Positions 8,205 through 16,477 of a stretch of DNA of 64,000 bases are shown one piece after another. Each line of letters opens with the position of its first letter. Positions within the stretch are counted from its first letter, which is position 1. The position numbers and the translations under genes are program-made. This DNA comes from Candidatus Omnitrophota bacterium. GTDB lineage: Bacteria; Hinthialibacterota; Hinthialibacteria; Hinthialibacterales; Hinthialibacteraceae. The stretch spans positions 1 through 64,000 of the forward strand of contig JABLXU010000006.1 in assembly GCA_013177805.1 (NCBI GenBank). Reading direction: 5' to 3'. Below the pieces are notes generated by a model, which was given only the letters and a program-made list of their open reading frames with translations, was not told the DNA's origin and did no database searches.

Positions 8205-9347
8205 ATGAACACCGACGAACGATTCCGGCTCATTACCGCCAATACCCATGAAGTGCTGACCGAAGAACGGCTGAGGGAGTATTTGCAGAAAGAGATACCT
8301 TTGCGCCACTATATCGGCTTCGAGATTTCGGGAGAAATCCATTTGGGAACGGGGATCCAGTGCATGGCCAAGGTGGCGGATTTTCAGCGGGCGGGAGTCG
8401 AGTGCACCCTTTTCCTGGCGGATTGGCACAGTTGGATCAACGACAAGCTGGGCGGGGACATGGAATTGATCCGCTCGATCGCCCATGGTTATTTCGCGGA
8501 GGGACTCAAAAGTTGCCTGAAGGCGGTAGGCGGGGCTCCCGAAAAGCTGAATATCGTGTTGGGCACGGATTTATATCTAAAAAAGCCTGATTTTTGGACC
8601 ACCTTTATCGAGGTGTGCAAAAACACCACCTTGAAACGCATCCTGCGTTCCATCACGATCTTGGGGCGGACGGAAGGCGAAGCGGTCGATTTCGCCAAGC
8701 TGGTGTATCCCCCCATGCAGGTGGCGGATATCTACGCGCTGGGGGTGAACCTGGCGCACGCCGGGCAGGATCAACGCAAAGCGCACGTGGTGGCCCTGGA
8801 CGTAGCCAACGCCATGAGAACCAATCCCCTGCGCGACCCGCAAGGCCATCCGATCGCGCCGGTGGCGGTGCATCACCACCTGCTTAGCGGTTTGGGCAAA
8901 CCGCCCATGTGGCCAATCGATCCCGAACGCTTGCAGGAAGTGTGGATGGCCATGAAAATGAGCAAATCGAAGCCGGACACGGCCGTGTTCATCACCGATG
9001 AACCTCAAGAGATCGCCCGGAAAATCAACAAGGCCTTTTGTCCGGAAGGCGAGGTGGATTTCAATCCGGTGTTGGATTGGGCGCGGCATTTGATTTTCGC
9101 GCTGAACCGGGGGCCGTTGCGGATCGAACGGAAGGCCGAGCACGGGGGAGATGTATCCTACGCCACGCTGGCGGATCTGATCCGGGATTTCGGCCAAAAA
9201 GCGCTGCATCCCTCCGACCTGAAGGCGGCGGTGGCCAAGAGCATCGCCGAGTTGCTGACGCCTGTCCGGGAAATCTTCGCGCAGGCGCCGGCCCGCAAGA
9301 GCCTCGAAACGCTGCGGGAGGCCATGAAAACCGTCAAACTGAGGTAA
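8205..9347 (+). CDS. tyrS: Tyrosyl-tRNA synthetase, archaeal/eukaryotic type
   Basis: About 380 residues that align with archaeal TyrRS rather than with bacterial TyrS. The N-terminus reads RFRLITANTHEVLTEERLRE, as in archaeal enzymes. The HIGH-type motif is IHLGTG inside GFEISGEIHLGTG, and LVYPPMQVADIYALGVNLAH and AGQDQRK are the archaeal-type tyrosine-pocket and dimer segments. The KMSKS loop is MKMSKSKPDTAVF. It lacks the bacterial C-terminal S4-like RNA-binding domain. It follows its cognate tRNA directly. An ATG at 8157 would add 16 residues with no family match, so 8205 is preferred. No other TyrRS is in the window. Confidence 0.92.
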   Translation: MNTDERFRLITANTHEVLTEERLREYLQKEIPLRHYIGFEISGEIHLGTGIQCMAKVADFQRAGVECTLFLADWHSWINDKLGGDMELIRSIAHGYFAEGLKSCLKAVGGAPEKLNIVLGTDLYLKKPDFWTTFIEVCKNTTLKRILRSITILGRTEGEAVDFAKLVYPPMQVADIYALGVNLAHAGQDQRKAHVVALDVANAMRTNPLRDPQGHPIAPVAVHHHLLSGLGKPPMWPIDPERLQEVWMAMKMSKSKPDTAVFITDEPQEIARKINKAFCPEGEVDFNPVLDWARHLIFALNRGPLRIERKAEHGGDVSYATLADLIRDFGQKALHPSDLKAAVAKSIAELLTPVREIFAQAPARKSLETLREAMKTVKLR

Positions 9348-9353
9348 CAATAC

Positions 9354-9540
9354 CCTCCCCCTTACTCTCCCAGGGGAGAGGGAGCAGGTTTGCAGTCTCC
9401 GGGGGGAGAGGGAATTCCGGATGGCGGTATTCATGGATCATTGCAAAGAAATCAGGTACTGGGGATCTGAAAAAAAGTACGCCCTTGCCGGAGGAGATTT
9501 TTTTATCGATGTCATGAGAGCGGGGCGAGAGGAGTATCGC
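9354..9540 (+). repeat. Dispersed composite repeat copy
   Basis: Holds the palindrome-rich CTCTCCCAGGGGAGAGGG core at 9366-9383 and a second GGGGGGAGAGGG at about 9401-9412, then the 3' module with GAGGGAATTC and a TCTGAAAAAAAGTACGCCC / TTGCCGGAGGAG stretch, which recurs near 10.5 kb, 29.8 kb and 32.2 kb. No gene is apparent in 9348-9605. Confidence 0.65.
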
Positions 9541-9576
9541 CCAAGAAACCACCGGGGTGGATTCTTTTTAATCCCG

Positions 9577-9602
9577 GGCCTGCCTGATGCAGGCCGATTT
9601 TT
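9577..9602 (+). terminator. Intrinsic-terminator-like hairpin abutting hisH
   Basis: GGCCTGC (9577-9583) pairs with GCAGGCC (9589-9595) around a 5-base loop CTGAT and is followed by GATTTTT. It fits a Rho-independent terminator for the tyrS transcript, but it ends only 3 bases before the hisH ATG, leaving no room for a ribosome-binding site. Confidence 0.6.
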
Positions 9603-9605
9603 CCC

Positions 9606-10220
9606 ATGATCGCGATCATCGACTACGAAGGCGGGAACTTGACCAGCGTGCGGCGGGCGGTGCGGCACGTGGGGTACGAGGCGGTCATCACTCAGGATCC
9701 CCATGTCATCGATAAGGCCACCCGCTTGATCTTTCCGGGTGTGGGGGCGGCGGGCGCGTCCATGGAGGTTTTGAACCGCACCGGCCTGACCGGGGTGGTC
9801 AAAACCCAGGTGCTCGAACAGAAAAAGCCTTTCCTCGCGATTTGCATCGGCATCCAGATCCTGTTTGATCACAGCGAGGAGGACGACACGCCTTGTCTGG
9901 GAATCCTGCCGGGGGTGGTAAAGCGGTTTCCGGATTCGGATCCCTCGTTGAAAATACCCCAAATCGGGTGGAACCAAGTACGCCAGGTCCGGCCTCATCC
10001 GCTCTTTGAAGGCGTGCCGCAGGACGCCGAGTTTTATTTCGTCAATTCTTACTATTGTGTTCCCGATGATCCCTCGGTGGTGATCGGCGAGACCGAATAC
10101 GGTCTGCGTTTTGCCAGCGCGGTCACGAAGGATAATCTTTTTGCTACGCAATTCCACCTCGAAAAAAGTGGCCCTGTCGGGCTACGGATGTTGAAAAACT
10201 TTTGTGAATGGGTCGGGTGA
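9606..10220 (+). CDS. hisH: HisH-type glutamine amidotransferase
   Basis: 204 residues of class I glutamine amidotransferase, the subunit that feeds ammonia to HisF in imidazole-glycerol-phosphate synthase. DYEGGNL at the N-terminus and the nucleophile elbow FLAICIGIQILF (Cys80) are present, as is the histidine-glutamate pair in ATQFHLEKSG. Two usual residues differ: ICLGMQ is ICIGIQ, and FHPEKS is FHLEKS. No hisF or other his gene is beside it, so it could be a paralogue for another HisF-like partner. A terminator-like hairpin sits right before its start and no Shine-Dalgarno is visible. Confidence 0.85.
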   Translation: MIAIIDYEGGNLTSVRRAVRHVGYEAVITQDPHVIDKATRLIFPGVGAAGASMEVLNRTGLTGVVKTQVLEQKKPFLAICIGIQILFDHSEEDDTPCLGILPGVVKRFPDSDPSLKIPQIGWNQVRQVRPHPLFEGVPQDAEFYFVNSYYCVPDDPSVVIGETEYGLRFASAVTKDNLFATQFHLEKSGPVGLRMLKNFCEWVG

Positions 10221-10805
10221 ACGTATCCGCATCCCTGTGGAGTCGCATCCCCCGGGTTGCGCCGCTGGTTTCCACGCCAGTTTGTCTGGTTCTGGAGGGG
10301 AAGACGGGATCAGCGTGTCCTCGTCATTGGGGCGGGAACCGAGCTTGCGAATCCGCACGGCCGGTTGGAGCATGCATGTTTCGGGGTTGTTGGCCGCGAA
10401 TTGAGCTCCAGGTATGCCCTCACCCCGGCCCTCTCCCGGAGGGAGAGGGAGTTGGCATGCAATCATCCAAGGGAGAGGGAATTTGGGGGTGGTTTACATT
10501 GATCATTTTGAAGAGAAGAGAGGAGAAGGGAATTTAATGAATCCGCGCTTGCCGGACGAGCCAACTTGATGGATAAGAATGATCTGCATTCAGACCCATA
10601 GCCATCCATCAAAAAATGCTGAGTTCGCCGGCATTTTTCGCACACACGGTTTTCATCGAGTTTCCCCCGCGGGAATGTCCAAAGCCCATTCATGGGCGCA
10701 AGTTATTCCATTGAGGCCAAATACCGAATCCGGCGTGGATTCTGGAACGAGAGCTGCTTTAGGATCACACCATACCATTCCCCGTTTCAGGAAGGAGAGC
10801 GCGCC
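10221..10805. other. Gene-free stretch with repeat copy
   Basis: A 585-bp interval with no credible gene. It carries a copy of the dispersed repeat at about 10415-10570: CCCTCACCCCGGCCCTCTCC and its GGAGGGAGAGGG partner, then GAGGGAATTTGGGGGTGGT and CGCTTGCCGGACGAG. Short open frames here read through the repeat and have no ribosome-binding sites or family match. The last 10 bp hold the ribosome site of the next gene. Confidence 0.5.
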
Positions 10806-11906
10806 ATGAAATCCCGCCTGGGAAAAAAAGGACCCGCCGGCCACCGCTATCTCATCTATTTCCTCAGTTTTTTGTTGACCTTATTGCTTTACTGGCTTCT
10901 CGGTTTCGCGGAACAAGACATTGGTCATATCCAAGGACCGGATTACCAAGCGATTGAAAGGAAATATGTTGATCCAACCGCTCTCCAGCAACGCGCCGGA
11001 TTGGAAAAGCAAAAGGCGGAAATTAGCACCCAAATCGCCAATCAGCGCGAAATCCAGGACATTCTGCGAAACAGCACCAACAACTCGCAGCAGACCATGA
11101 ATCAGTTGCTCGAGATGCGGCGGCATTACCTGGAAAAAAATGTCACCCCTTCTGAAGCCGAGATGACCGCCCTGGAGGAAAGCCAGAAGATTTTTCTGGA
11201 GAATCAGAAAAAATACCAAGTGGCCAACCAGGAAATCGCCCGGCTGAGCGAGCAGCTGCGCGGCATCGAACGGGAGTTGGCCCAAACACAAGACATCATC
11301 GCGGAAGGGCAACGCCAGGCCTCCGTTGAATACGCCCGTCTTTACCGCCGGCATGAGTTCAAAGTGGCCGTGTTGAAATTGTCATTCCTCATTCCTCTGC
11401 TGGCCGCCGTGGCCTGGTTGGTGCTCAAAAAACGGAACACGCCTTACGCCCCCATATTGTATGCTTCGTTCATCGCGGTGTTTTGGAAAACCGGCGACGT
11501 TATTCACCGCCATTTTCCGAGCGAGATCTTCAAATACATCGCCCTGGGCGCGGCCATCGCGGTGGTGGCCGCGTTTCTGATCCACCTGATCCGGATGGTG
11601 GCCTCGCCTCAGCGGGAGTGGTTGATCAAGCAGTTCAAGGAGGCGTATCAAAAACACCTCTGCCCGGTGTGCGCTTATCCCATCGAACGGGGGCCGTTCA
11701 AACACGTGATGTGGACACGCAAAGGCCCCCATTCCGGTTGGCCTCTCCCGGCCAGCGATCCGGCGGATTCTGAAAAACCCTACTCCTGCCCGGCGTGCGG
11801 CGAACGGCTGTATGAAATCTGTGCCGCGTGCCAGGCGATCCGGCCTTCCCTCTTGCCGTACTGTCCGGGATGTGGAAATGAAAAACCGTTGGAGAGCGCG
11901 GAGTAA
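10806..11906 (+). CDS. Membrane protein with coiled coil and two C-terminal zinc ribbons
   Basis: 366 residues. A membrane segment lies near residues 14-31, then a long charged coiled coil (about 45-175, rich in Glu/Gln/Lys), then three hydrophobic helices (about 190-270). The C-terminal tail has four CxxC knuckles, CPVC, CPAC, CAAC and CPGC, which should form two zinc ribbons. The start at 10806 follows GAAGGAGAG; an in-frame start at 10692 adds a non-family extension. I do not recognise the family. The layout suggests a membrane-anchored scaffold with a cytosolic zinc module. Confidence 0.7.
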   Translation: MKSRLGKKGPAGHRYLIYFLSFLLTLLLYWLLGFAEQDIGHIQGPDYQAIERKYVDPTALQQRAGLEKQKAEISTQIANQREIQDILRNSTNNSQQTMNQLLEMRRHYLEKNVTPSEAEMTALEESQKIFLENQKKYQVANQEIARLSEQLRGIERELAQTQDIIAEGQRQASVEYARLYRRHEFKVAVLKLSFLIPLLAAVAWLVLKKRNTPYAPILYASFIAVFWKTGDVIHRHFPSEIFKYIALGAAIAVVAAFLIHLIRMVASPQREWLIKQFKEAYQKHLCPVCAYPIERGPFKHVMWTRKGPHSGWPLPASDPADSEKPYSCPACGERLYEICAACQAIRPSLLPYCPGCGNEKPLESAE

Positions 11907-11919
11907 GCCGGCCGCCTTG

Positions 11920-12375
11920 CTAGGCGTGCTTCCAGCGCAAAGGCCACCACTGAGTCAACACCGACCAGAAAGATTCCCTGGTCTCTCCGCTCTCATGCAA
12001 GGCGGCGTCCACGGTTTTGGCCAACTGCTGGGGATCGACGGGGCGTCCCAGGATGTAGGCATTCCGCAGACGGCTGATCCGTTTTTGTTCTTCCTGAGGC
12101 AGAGTGGAATAAATCAAAATCACCCCGCACCGGGTGGCCACGCCTTTCAACAGCCAGAGGCCGTAGCTGGGATCCGGGATCTCCTCGCTCTGGGCGATAA
12201 CAACCAAGTCGAAATGGTATAAATGGGCCTGACTGGATAGATCCAGATCGTTGCGGGCCACGTGCACGATCCCGCCGGTTTCGTGAGCGATTTTCTGGAG
12301 GCATTCGATTTCTTGGGATTGCAATCCAAGCGTGATGAAGCGAACGGTTTGATGGGAACCTTGAGAGGCGGTCAT
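11920..12375 (-). CDS. Small receiver-like or Rossmann-like protein, unknown function
   Basis: 151 residues with an alternating beta/alpha pattern (VRFITLGL, FDLVVIAQ, GVILIYSTLPQEE, NAYILGRPVD) like a response-regulator receiver. The acidic triad and a clear phosphoacceptor context are not obvious, so it may be a pseudo-receiver. The start at 12375 is supported by AGGAAGG eight bases upstream. It is convergent with the zinc-ribbon protein gene and divergent from the Tat oxidoreductase gene. Confidence 0.55.
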   Translation of the reverse strand: MTASQGSHQTVRFITLGLQSQEIECLQKIAHETGGIVHVARNDLDLSSQAHLYHFDLVVIAQSEEIPDPSYGLWLLKGVATRCGVILIYSTLPQEEQKRISRLRNAYILGRPVDPQQLAKTVDAALHESGETRESFWSVLTQWWPLRWKHA

Positions 12376-12680
12376 AGCGTTTACCTTCCTAACCCTTAAC
12401 CTGACCTCCCCAATGCTGCCTTCCAACCTGGCGCGACCTATCCACAATCTACCGGCAAAACATCCCTAAGCGAGAAGATAGGAAGAAAACGAGGAGGTGT
12501 CAGTTTCCGATGGGAAATATTTTTCATGCGATTGACCGCATGGGAGGAGGTTTTAATCCCAAACGTGCCTTCCAAAACCAGTCCCGCTATGCGAAGATCC
12601 CGTGGACCGGCATTTCACGGTCGTCCAAACAGGATCAATCAGCCGAATACCATAAACCCAGGCGTGAAAGGAGAGAGGTG
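12376..12680. other. Divergent intergenic region
   Basis: 305 bp between two divergent genes. An AGGAGG at about 12491-12496 precedes an ATG at 12510 in frame with the oxidoreductase, but the resulting 57-residue extension would sit in front of a normal Tat signal and is unlikely to be used. No clear promoter hexamers noted. Confidence 0.35.
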
Positions 12681-13886
12681 ATGTCCGGCAAGAGAGCCAT
12701 CCAATCCACCCGGCGGGGATTTTTGAAAACCGGTTTGGCGGGAGCGGCGGCGTTTTCCCTGATCAAGGCGGAATCGGCGCACGGCGCGCCGGCCAACTCG
12801 AAGATCGAGGTGGGGATCATCGGCAGCGGCGGACGGGGTCATTACGTGAGCAAGAAAATGATGACCAACGCGGAGAAGGATATCCAGATCGTGGCGGCGC
12901 AGGATCCCTTCGCGGACCGGTTGGAGAGCCTCGGCGTGGCCTTCGACGTGGACAAGTCCCGCTGGTACCAGGGAGTGGAAGCCTACCACGATTTGCTCGC
13001 CTTGCCCCTGGACGCGGTGGCGGTAACCAGCCCACCTTATTTCCACCCCGAGCAAGTGGCGGCGGCGGTGAAGGCGGGCAAGCATGTTTGGCTGGCAAAA
13101 CCGGTCGCGGTGGACGCGCCCGGGTGCCAGAGCATTCTGGCCAGCGCGAAGCAGGCGGAGGGCCGCCTGACTTTTCTGGTGGATTTCCAAACCCGCAACA
13201 GTCCGGCATTCAAGGAATGCGTCCAGCGGGTGCACGAGGGCGCCATCGGGGAGTTGGTCATGGGCCACGTGTATTACCACACGGGACGGCTGAATCCGCA
13301 GGCCAAACCGGGTATGCCAGCGGACGAGGCGCGGCTCCGCAATTGGGTTTTCGACATTCACCTCTCTGGCGACATCATCGTCGAGCAGAATGTACATGTG
13401 CTCGACGTGGCCAACTGGTACATCGGCGCCCATCCCCTCAAGGCGTTTGGAACCGGCGGGCGCAAGGCGCGGGTGGACGTGGGCGATTGCTGGGATCATT
13501 TCATCGTGACGTATGAGTATCCCAACGGCGTCAAGGTGGATTTCAGTTCCACTCAGTTCGTCAAAGGGTACGACGATATGTGCATCCGGATGTACGGGAC
13601 CCAGGGGACGGCGGATTCGCATTACTGGGGCGTGATCCGCATTACGGGTGACAATCCATGGCATGGAACCGACCGGGACAATACCATGGACACCGGCGTG
13701 GATAACAACGTGCTGGATTTCGTCAAGGCGATCCGGGGGAACCAGCCCATCAACCACGGGGCCTACGCGGTGGAAACCACCCTGACCGGCGTGTTGGGAC
13801 GCATGGCCGCATACGAAGGCCGGGAAGTGACCTGGGATGACATGCTCGCCAAGCAGGAAAAATTCGAGGTGCAATTGAAACTGTAA
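12681..13886 (+). CDS. Tat-exported Gfo/Idh/MocA family oxidoreductase
   Basis: 401 residues, NAD(P)-dependent Gfo/Idh/MocA fold. A Tat signal opens the protein (STRRGFLKTGLAGAAAFSL), then the Rossmann strand VGIIGSGGRG. The usual EKP catalytic lysine motif reads AKP (GKHVWLAKPVAVD): the lysine is kept and the glutamate lost. The C-terminal substrate domain contains NVHVLDVANWY. The start follows AAAGGAGAGAGGTG. It probably acts on a sugar or cyclitol in the periplasm; the substrate is unknown. Two further Tat members lie at 38.3 and 41.5 kb. Confidence 0.88.
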   Translation: MSGKRAIQSTRRGFLKTGLAGAAAFSLIKAESAHGAPANSKIEVGIIGSGGRGHYVSKKMMTNAEKDIQIVAAQDPFADRLESLGVAFDVDKSRWYQGVEAYHDLLALPLDAVAVTSPPYFHPEQVAAAVKAGKHVWLAKPVAVDAPGCQSILASAKQAEGRLTFLVDFQTRNSPAFKECVQRVHEGAIGELVMGHVYYHTGRLNPQAKPGMPADEARLRNWVFDIHLSGDIIVEQNVHVLDVANWYIGAHPLKAFGTGGRKARVDVGDCWDHFIVTYEYPNGVKVDFSSTQFVKGYDDMCIRMYGTQGTADSHYWGVIRITGDNPWHGTDRDNTMDTGVDNNVLDFVKAIRGNQPINHGAYAVETTLTGVLGRMAAYEGREVTWDDMLAKQEKFEVQLKL

Positions 13887-14142
13887 CGAGGCAGAAGCGG
13901 CCCAGGCTTCCAACTTGAGGCGAGTACAAAATCCGTCCCCGGAAGAGGAGTCCGTTGGTTTTGGGAAGGGTATCGCGAAATCGGTGAGGATGGGGTGAAA
14001 AGGCCCCTCTCACGCAGGGCGTTTCCACGACGTAGAGAGGAGTGATTATCTTTTACTACTTTCCCAGGGCTTCCGTCCGAGGCTCTATTCATGCCGCACC
14101 GTTGGCGTTCAAAAGTTTTACCGCAAACTGACAACCGGTGGT

Positions 14143-14694
14143 CTATTCACGATAGGAATTTGGCGTGAAATATTTTTCGATTTTTTCTTTTAAGAAATCC
14201 GAAAATAAAGCGGGCGTTTCTGCATAATTCCAAACTTCTTCAACGGTTTCCCACTGGATTGTTTGGCCATTTTGGATTTTGGCTAAAATCACCGAGGGTG
14301 CCGTTAATTGAAAATCATTGACAAAATGTTGATAGCGAGGTTCCTCCATATTGATCACATGCCATTCAAGGATTCCTTCTTGCAGGAAATCGGAAAAGTG
14401 TTCTTGCACCGTTTGACTTGTCAACATTTCAATTTTCAGGCACGTGGGGCACCGGACAGTCCGGTGAAAGTAATAGACCACCCATTGACAGGAGGATTCC
14501 TTTCCCGGAGGAAATAAAGAAACCTGATCCACATGGGCAATTGGCGCCAAATCTGGAAAGGATTTATTCTCCTGAAATTGATCATAGGAGAACAAACCGG
14601 CCAGGAGTAAACCCAGCCCAAGAAAGAGAAGAATCCCGTGACGTTGCATGCCGGTTCTGGCGTTGATCCGCCTGGTCTCCTTTTTTGGGAACAT
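14143..14694 (-). CDS. arsF: ArsF-like protein (nitrophenyl-arsenical reduction)
   Basis: 183 residues. One N-terminal membrane anchor (about 20-37) leads to an exported domain with YYFHRTVRCPTCLKIE, a thioredoxin-like CPTC motif, then the segment NMEEPRYQHFVNDFQL. This pattern matches proteins annotated as the ArsF subunit of nitroaromatic arsenical reductases. In the Shewanella ArsEFG system, ArsE and ArsF reduce a nitro group and ArsG exports the amine; I apply that by similarity. It is the last gene of the long minus-strand ars operon, next to the ArsG-like gene, with a 136-bp gap. Confidence 0.75.
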   Translation of the reverse strand: MFPKKETRRINARTGMQRHGILLFLGLGLLLAGLFSYDQFQENKSFPDLAPIAHVDQVSLFPPGKESSCQWVVYYFHRTVRCPTCLKIEMLTSQTVQEHFSDFLQEGILEWHVINMEEPRYQHFVNDFQLTAPSVILAKIQNGQTIQWETVEEVWNYAETPALFSDFLKEKIEKYFTPNSYRE

Positions 14695-14830
14695 CCGGAG
14701 TAGCTGTTCCCTTGATTGCCGGGACAGGATGCCCCATGTCCTCGCTAAGCTCCCCTCACCCTGCTATCCAATCGCCGGGCTGACTAGTTCCTGCGCTTTG
14801 GATATTCCCCATTCTCCTTTCTCGATCCCA

Positions 14831-15529
14831 TCAGGGAGCCGTGTAAATCAAATATAATCCGCCGAGCAGAACCAGAATTCCGCAGATTCTTCTGAGGACC
14901 AAAGAGCCTTTGGATTTTTCACTCCAATCCAGGTATTCTTGGACCATTTTGGTGGACGTACCCGCCAAAACGATCACGGAACAATGCCCGATTCCAAACA
15001 CCAATAAAAGCAGGAGGCCGTAGACGAGGCTGGACGCGGCCAGTTGAAACGTGATGGCCAGCATGGGGGCCATATAGGCAAAGGTGCATGGGCCCAAGGC
15101 GAGGCCAAAAATCAGCCCGAGCCGAAAGGCGGCCCCGATACCCCGCCATAGCATGTCCACCCGTCCGGGCGCATCCCAGGAAAGGGGAATGACATCCAGC
15201 AGATGCAAGCCGGCCGCGAAAAAGATCAGCGATACCAGGTAATTCCCATAGCCTCCGATATCCCCCAACATTCGCCCGGCGGCCGCTGTCACAGCGCCGA
15301 TGAGAGCGATCGTAATTAAGATCCCTATCGCGAACACGAACGCTATGTTGAACGCGCGTTTTGTGGATATGCGTCCCTGCTGATCCATGAATCCGACAAT
15401 CAAGGGAATGCTGGCCAGATGGCAGGGGCTCAAGACAATACTCAAAATTCCCCAAACAAAAGCCGCGCCCAAGGCCACGCCGGGAGAGCCTTCCACCGCA
15501 TGGGATAAGGCCGTGAATAATTCTTGCAT
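14831..15529 (-). CDS. arsG: ArsG-like permease, CcdA/DsbD fold
   Basis: 232 residues, six to seven membrane helices of the CcdA/DsbD transmembrane type. The paired redox cysteines lie in VLSPCHLASIPLIVGF (first half) and LALGPCTFAYMAPML (second half). Relatives in arsenic islands are annotated as aminobenzylarsenical efflux permeases (ArsG). Given the cysteines, it might instead carry reductant across the membrane to the exported thioredoxins next to it; both roles are compatible. It lies 3 bp after the SurA-like thioredoxin gene. Confidence 0.75.
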   Translation of the reverse strand: MQELFTALSHAVEGSPGVALGAAFVWGILSIVLSPCHLASIPLIVGFMDQQGRISTKRAFNIAFVFAIGILITIALIGAVTAAAGRMLGDIGGYGNYLVSLIFFAAGLHLLDVIPLSWDAPGRVDMLWRGIGAAFRLGLIFGLALGPCTFAYMAPMLAITFQLAASSLVYGLLLLLVFGIGHCSVIVLAGTSTKMVQEYLDWSEKSKGSLVLRRICGILVLLGGLYLIYTAP

Positions 15530-15532
15530 GGC

Positions 15533-16477
15533 TCATTGAACTCCTAATTCCGCTAATTTTTTCTCAATTTCAACATGGGGGAAAAATCCTGTGTGACGGG
15601 AAATTTCCTTTCCATTTTTATCAAAAAACACTTGCACCGGAATTGACTGAATGTCGTAACGCGAGGCAAGAACCGGGTGTTCGCGGACATGAACGAAAAG
15701 CACATTCAGTTTCCCCGCGAATTTTGTTTTCAAATCGTCCAGGATCGGCGTCATCATGTCACATGGGCGGCAACCGCTGGCGCCAAAATCAACCAGGGAA
15801 GGAATGCCGCTGGAGCGGGCTTTGTCAACCGGATTATCCTGGGCACGGATCGCTTGTTCATGAATCCAGGCCGATGAAACCGTGATGGGCAAAATTTGTC
15901 CCAAAGAACGAATATGGTCTTTTACTGCAACCTGTTGTTTCTCCTGAAGAACATACGGCTTGATTTGCTCTTTGATTTGGTCAAACGGTATCTCGCCAAC
16001 CAGATCTTTATTGTTTTGATAAAAATCCGAAACTTCCTGATCGGTGACCGTAATTTGGGACACTATTTTCCTAAAATAATCCTGGATCAGTTTGTTGTCA
16101 TCCATGGTGGCGGTGTCGGACTGTTTCATAACGGGTTGTTTTGTAGCTAATATCAAGAGTAATGCCTTGGTAGTCAATTGTTCCAACAAAAAGAATTGGT
16201 TCTTTTTCATTTCTTCTTGCAGCGGTGCGGGTATTTTGGACATTTCGGAATTCAAAGCTTCTTGAGATATTTCGTAATCACCGGAACGAAGAAGAATTCC
16301 ATCCGGCAATTCTCCCAGGACTGCAAAACGGAGGGAACTTGAAGCCAATCCCGGATAAACCGATTCCACCGTGGAAGAAGAGGCCGGTTCGGCCGTATCG
16401 GCGGCATATCCCGGACCGGCGGCCACTAAGAACAGCAACCCGACCAGCCATACCGTGTTTCGATTATCGATTTTCAT
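15533..16477 (-). CDS. SurA-like domain fused to a thioredoxin domain
   Basis: 314 residues with a signal peptide (about 1-25). The middle (about 60-200) resembles the N-terminal chaperone domain of SurA/PpiD-type foldases, with helical segments and KLIQDYFRKIVSQITVTDQE followed by VSDFYQNNKDLV. The C-terminal 110 residues are a thioredoxin domain with DFGASGCRPCDMMTPILDDL (catalytic CRPC). An unusual pairing of a peptide-holding module and a redox module in one periplasmic protein. The start follows AAGGAG. It overlaps the preceding thioredoxin gene by 14 bp. Confidence 0.75.
   Translation of the reverse strand: MKIDNRNTVWLVGLLFLVAAGPGYAADTAEPASSSTVESVYPGLASSSLRFAVLGELPDGILLRSGDYEISQEALNSEMSKIPAPLQEEMKKNQFFLLEQLTTKALLLILATKQPVMKQSDTATMDDNKLIQDYFRKIVSQITVTDQEVSDFYQNNKDLVGEIPFDQIKEQIKPYVLQEKQQVAVKDHIRSLGQILPITVSSAWIHEQAIRAQDNPVDKARSSGIPSLVDFGASGCRPCDMMTPILDDLKTKFAGKLNVLFVHVREHPVLASRYDIQSIPVQVFFDKNGKEISRHTGFFPHVEIEKKLAELGVQ

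Noticed and set aside
9421-9609. Short open frame between tyrS and hisH
   Set aside because: Lies in the repeat copy and terminator, with no ribosome site or family match.
10579-10809. Open frame before the zinc-ribbon protein
   Set aside because: No ribosome-binding site, no homology pattern, and it overlaps the well-supported start at 10806 out of frame.
12639-13913. Long open frame opposite the first Tat oxidoreductase
   Set aside because: High-G+C shadow of a clearly conserved gene; its own translation is low in known motifs. The same holds for long antisense frames at 38476-39561, 43021-44004, 44771-46003 and 27494-28972.
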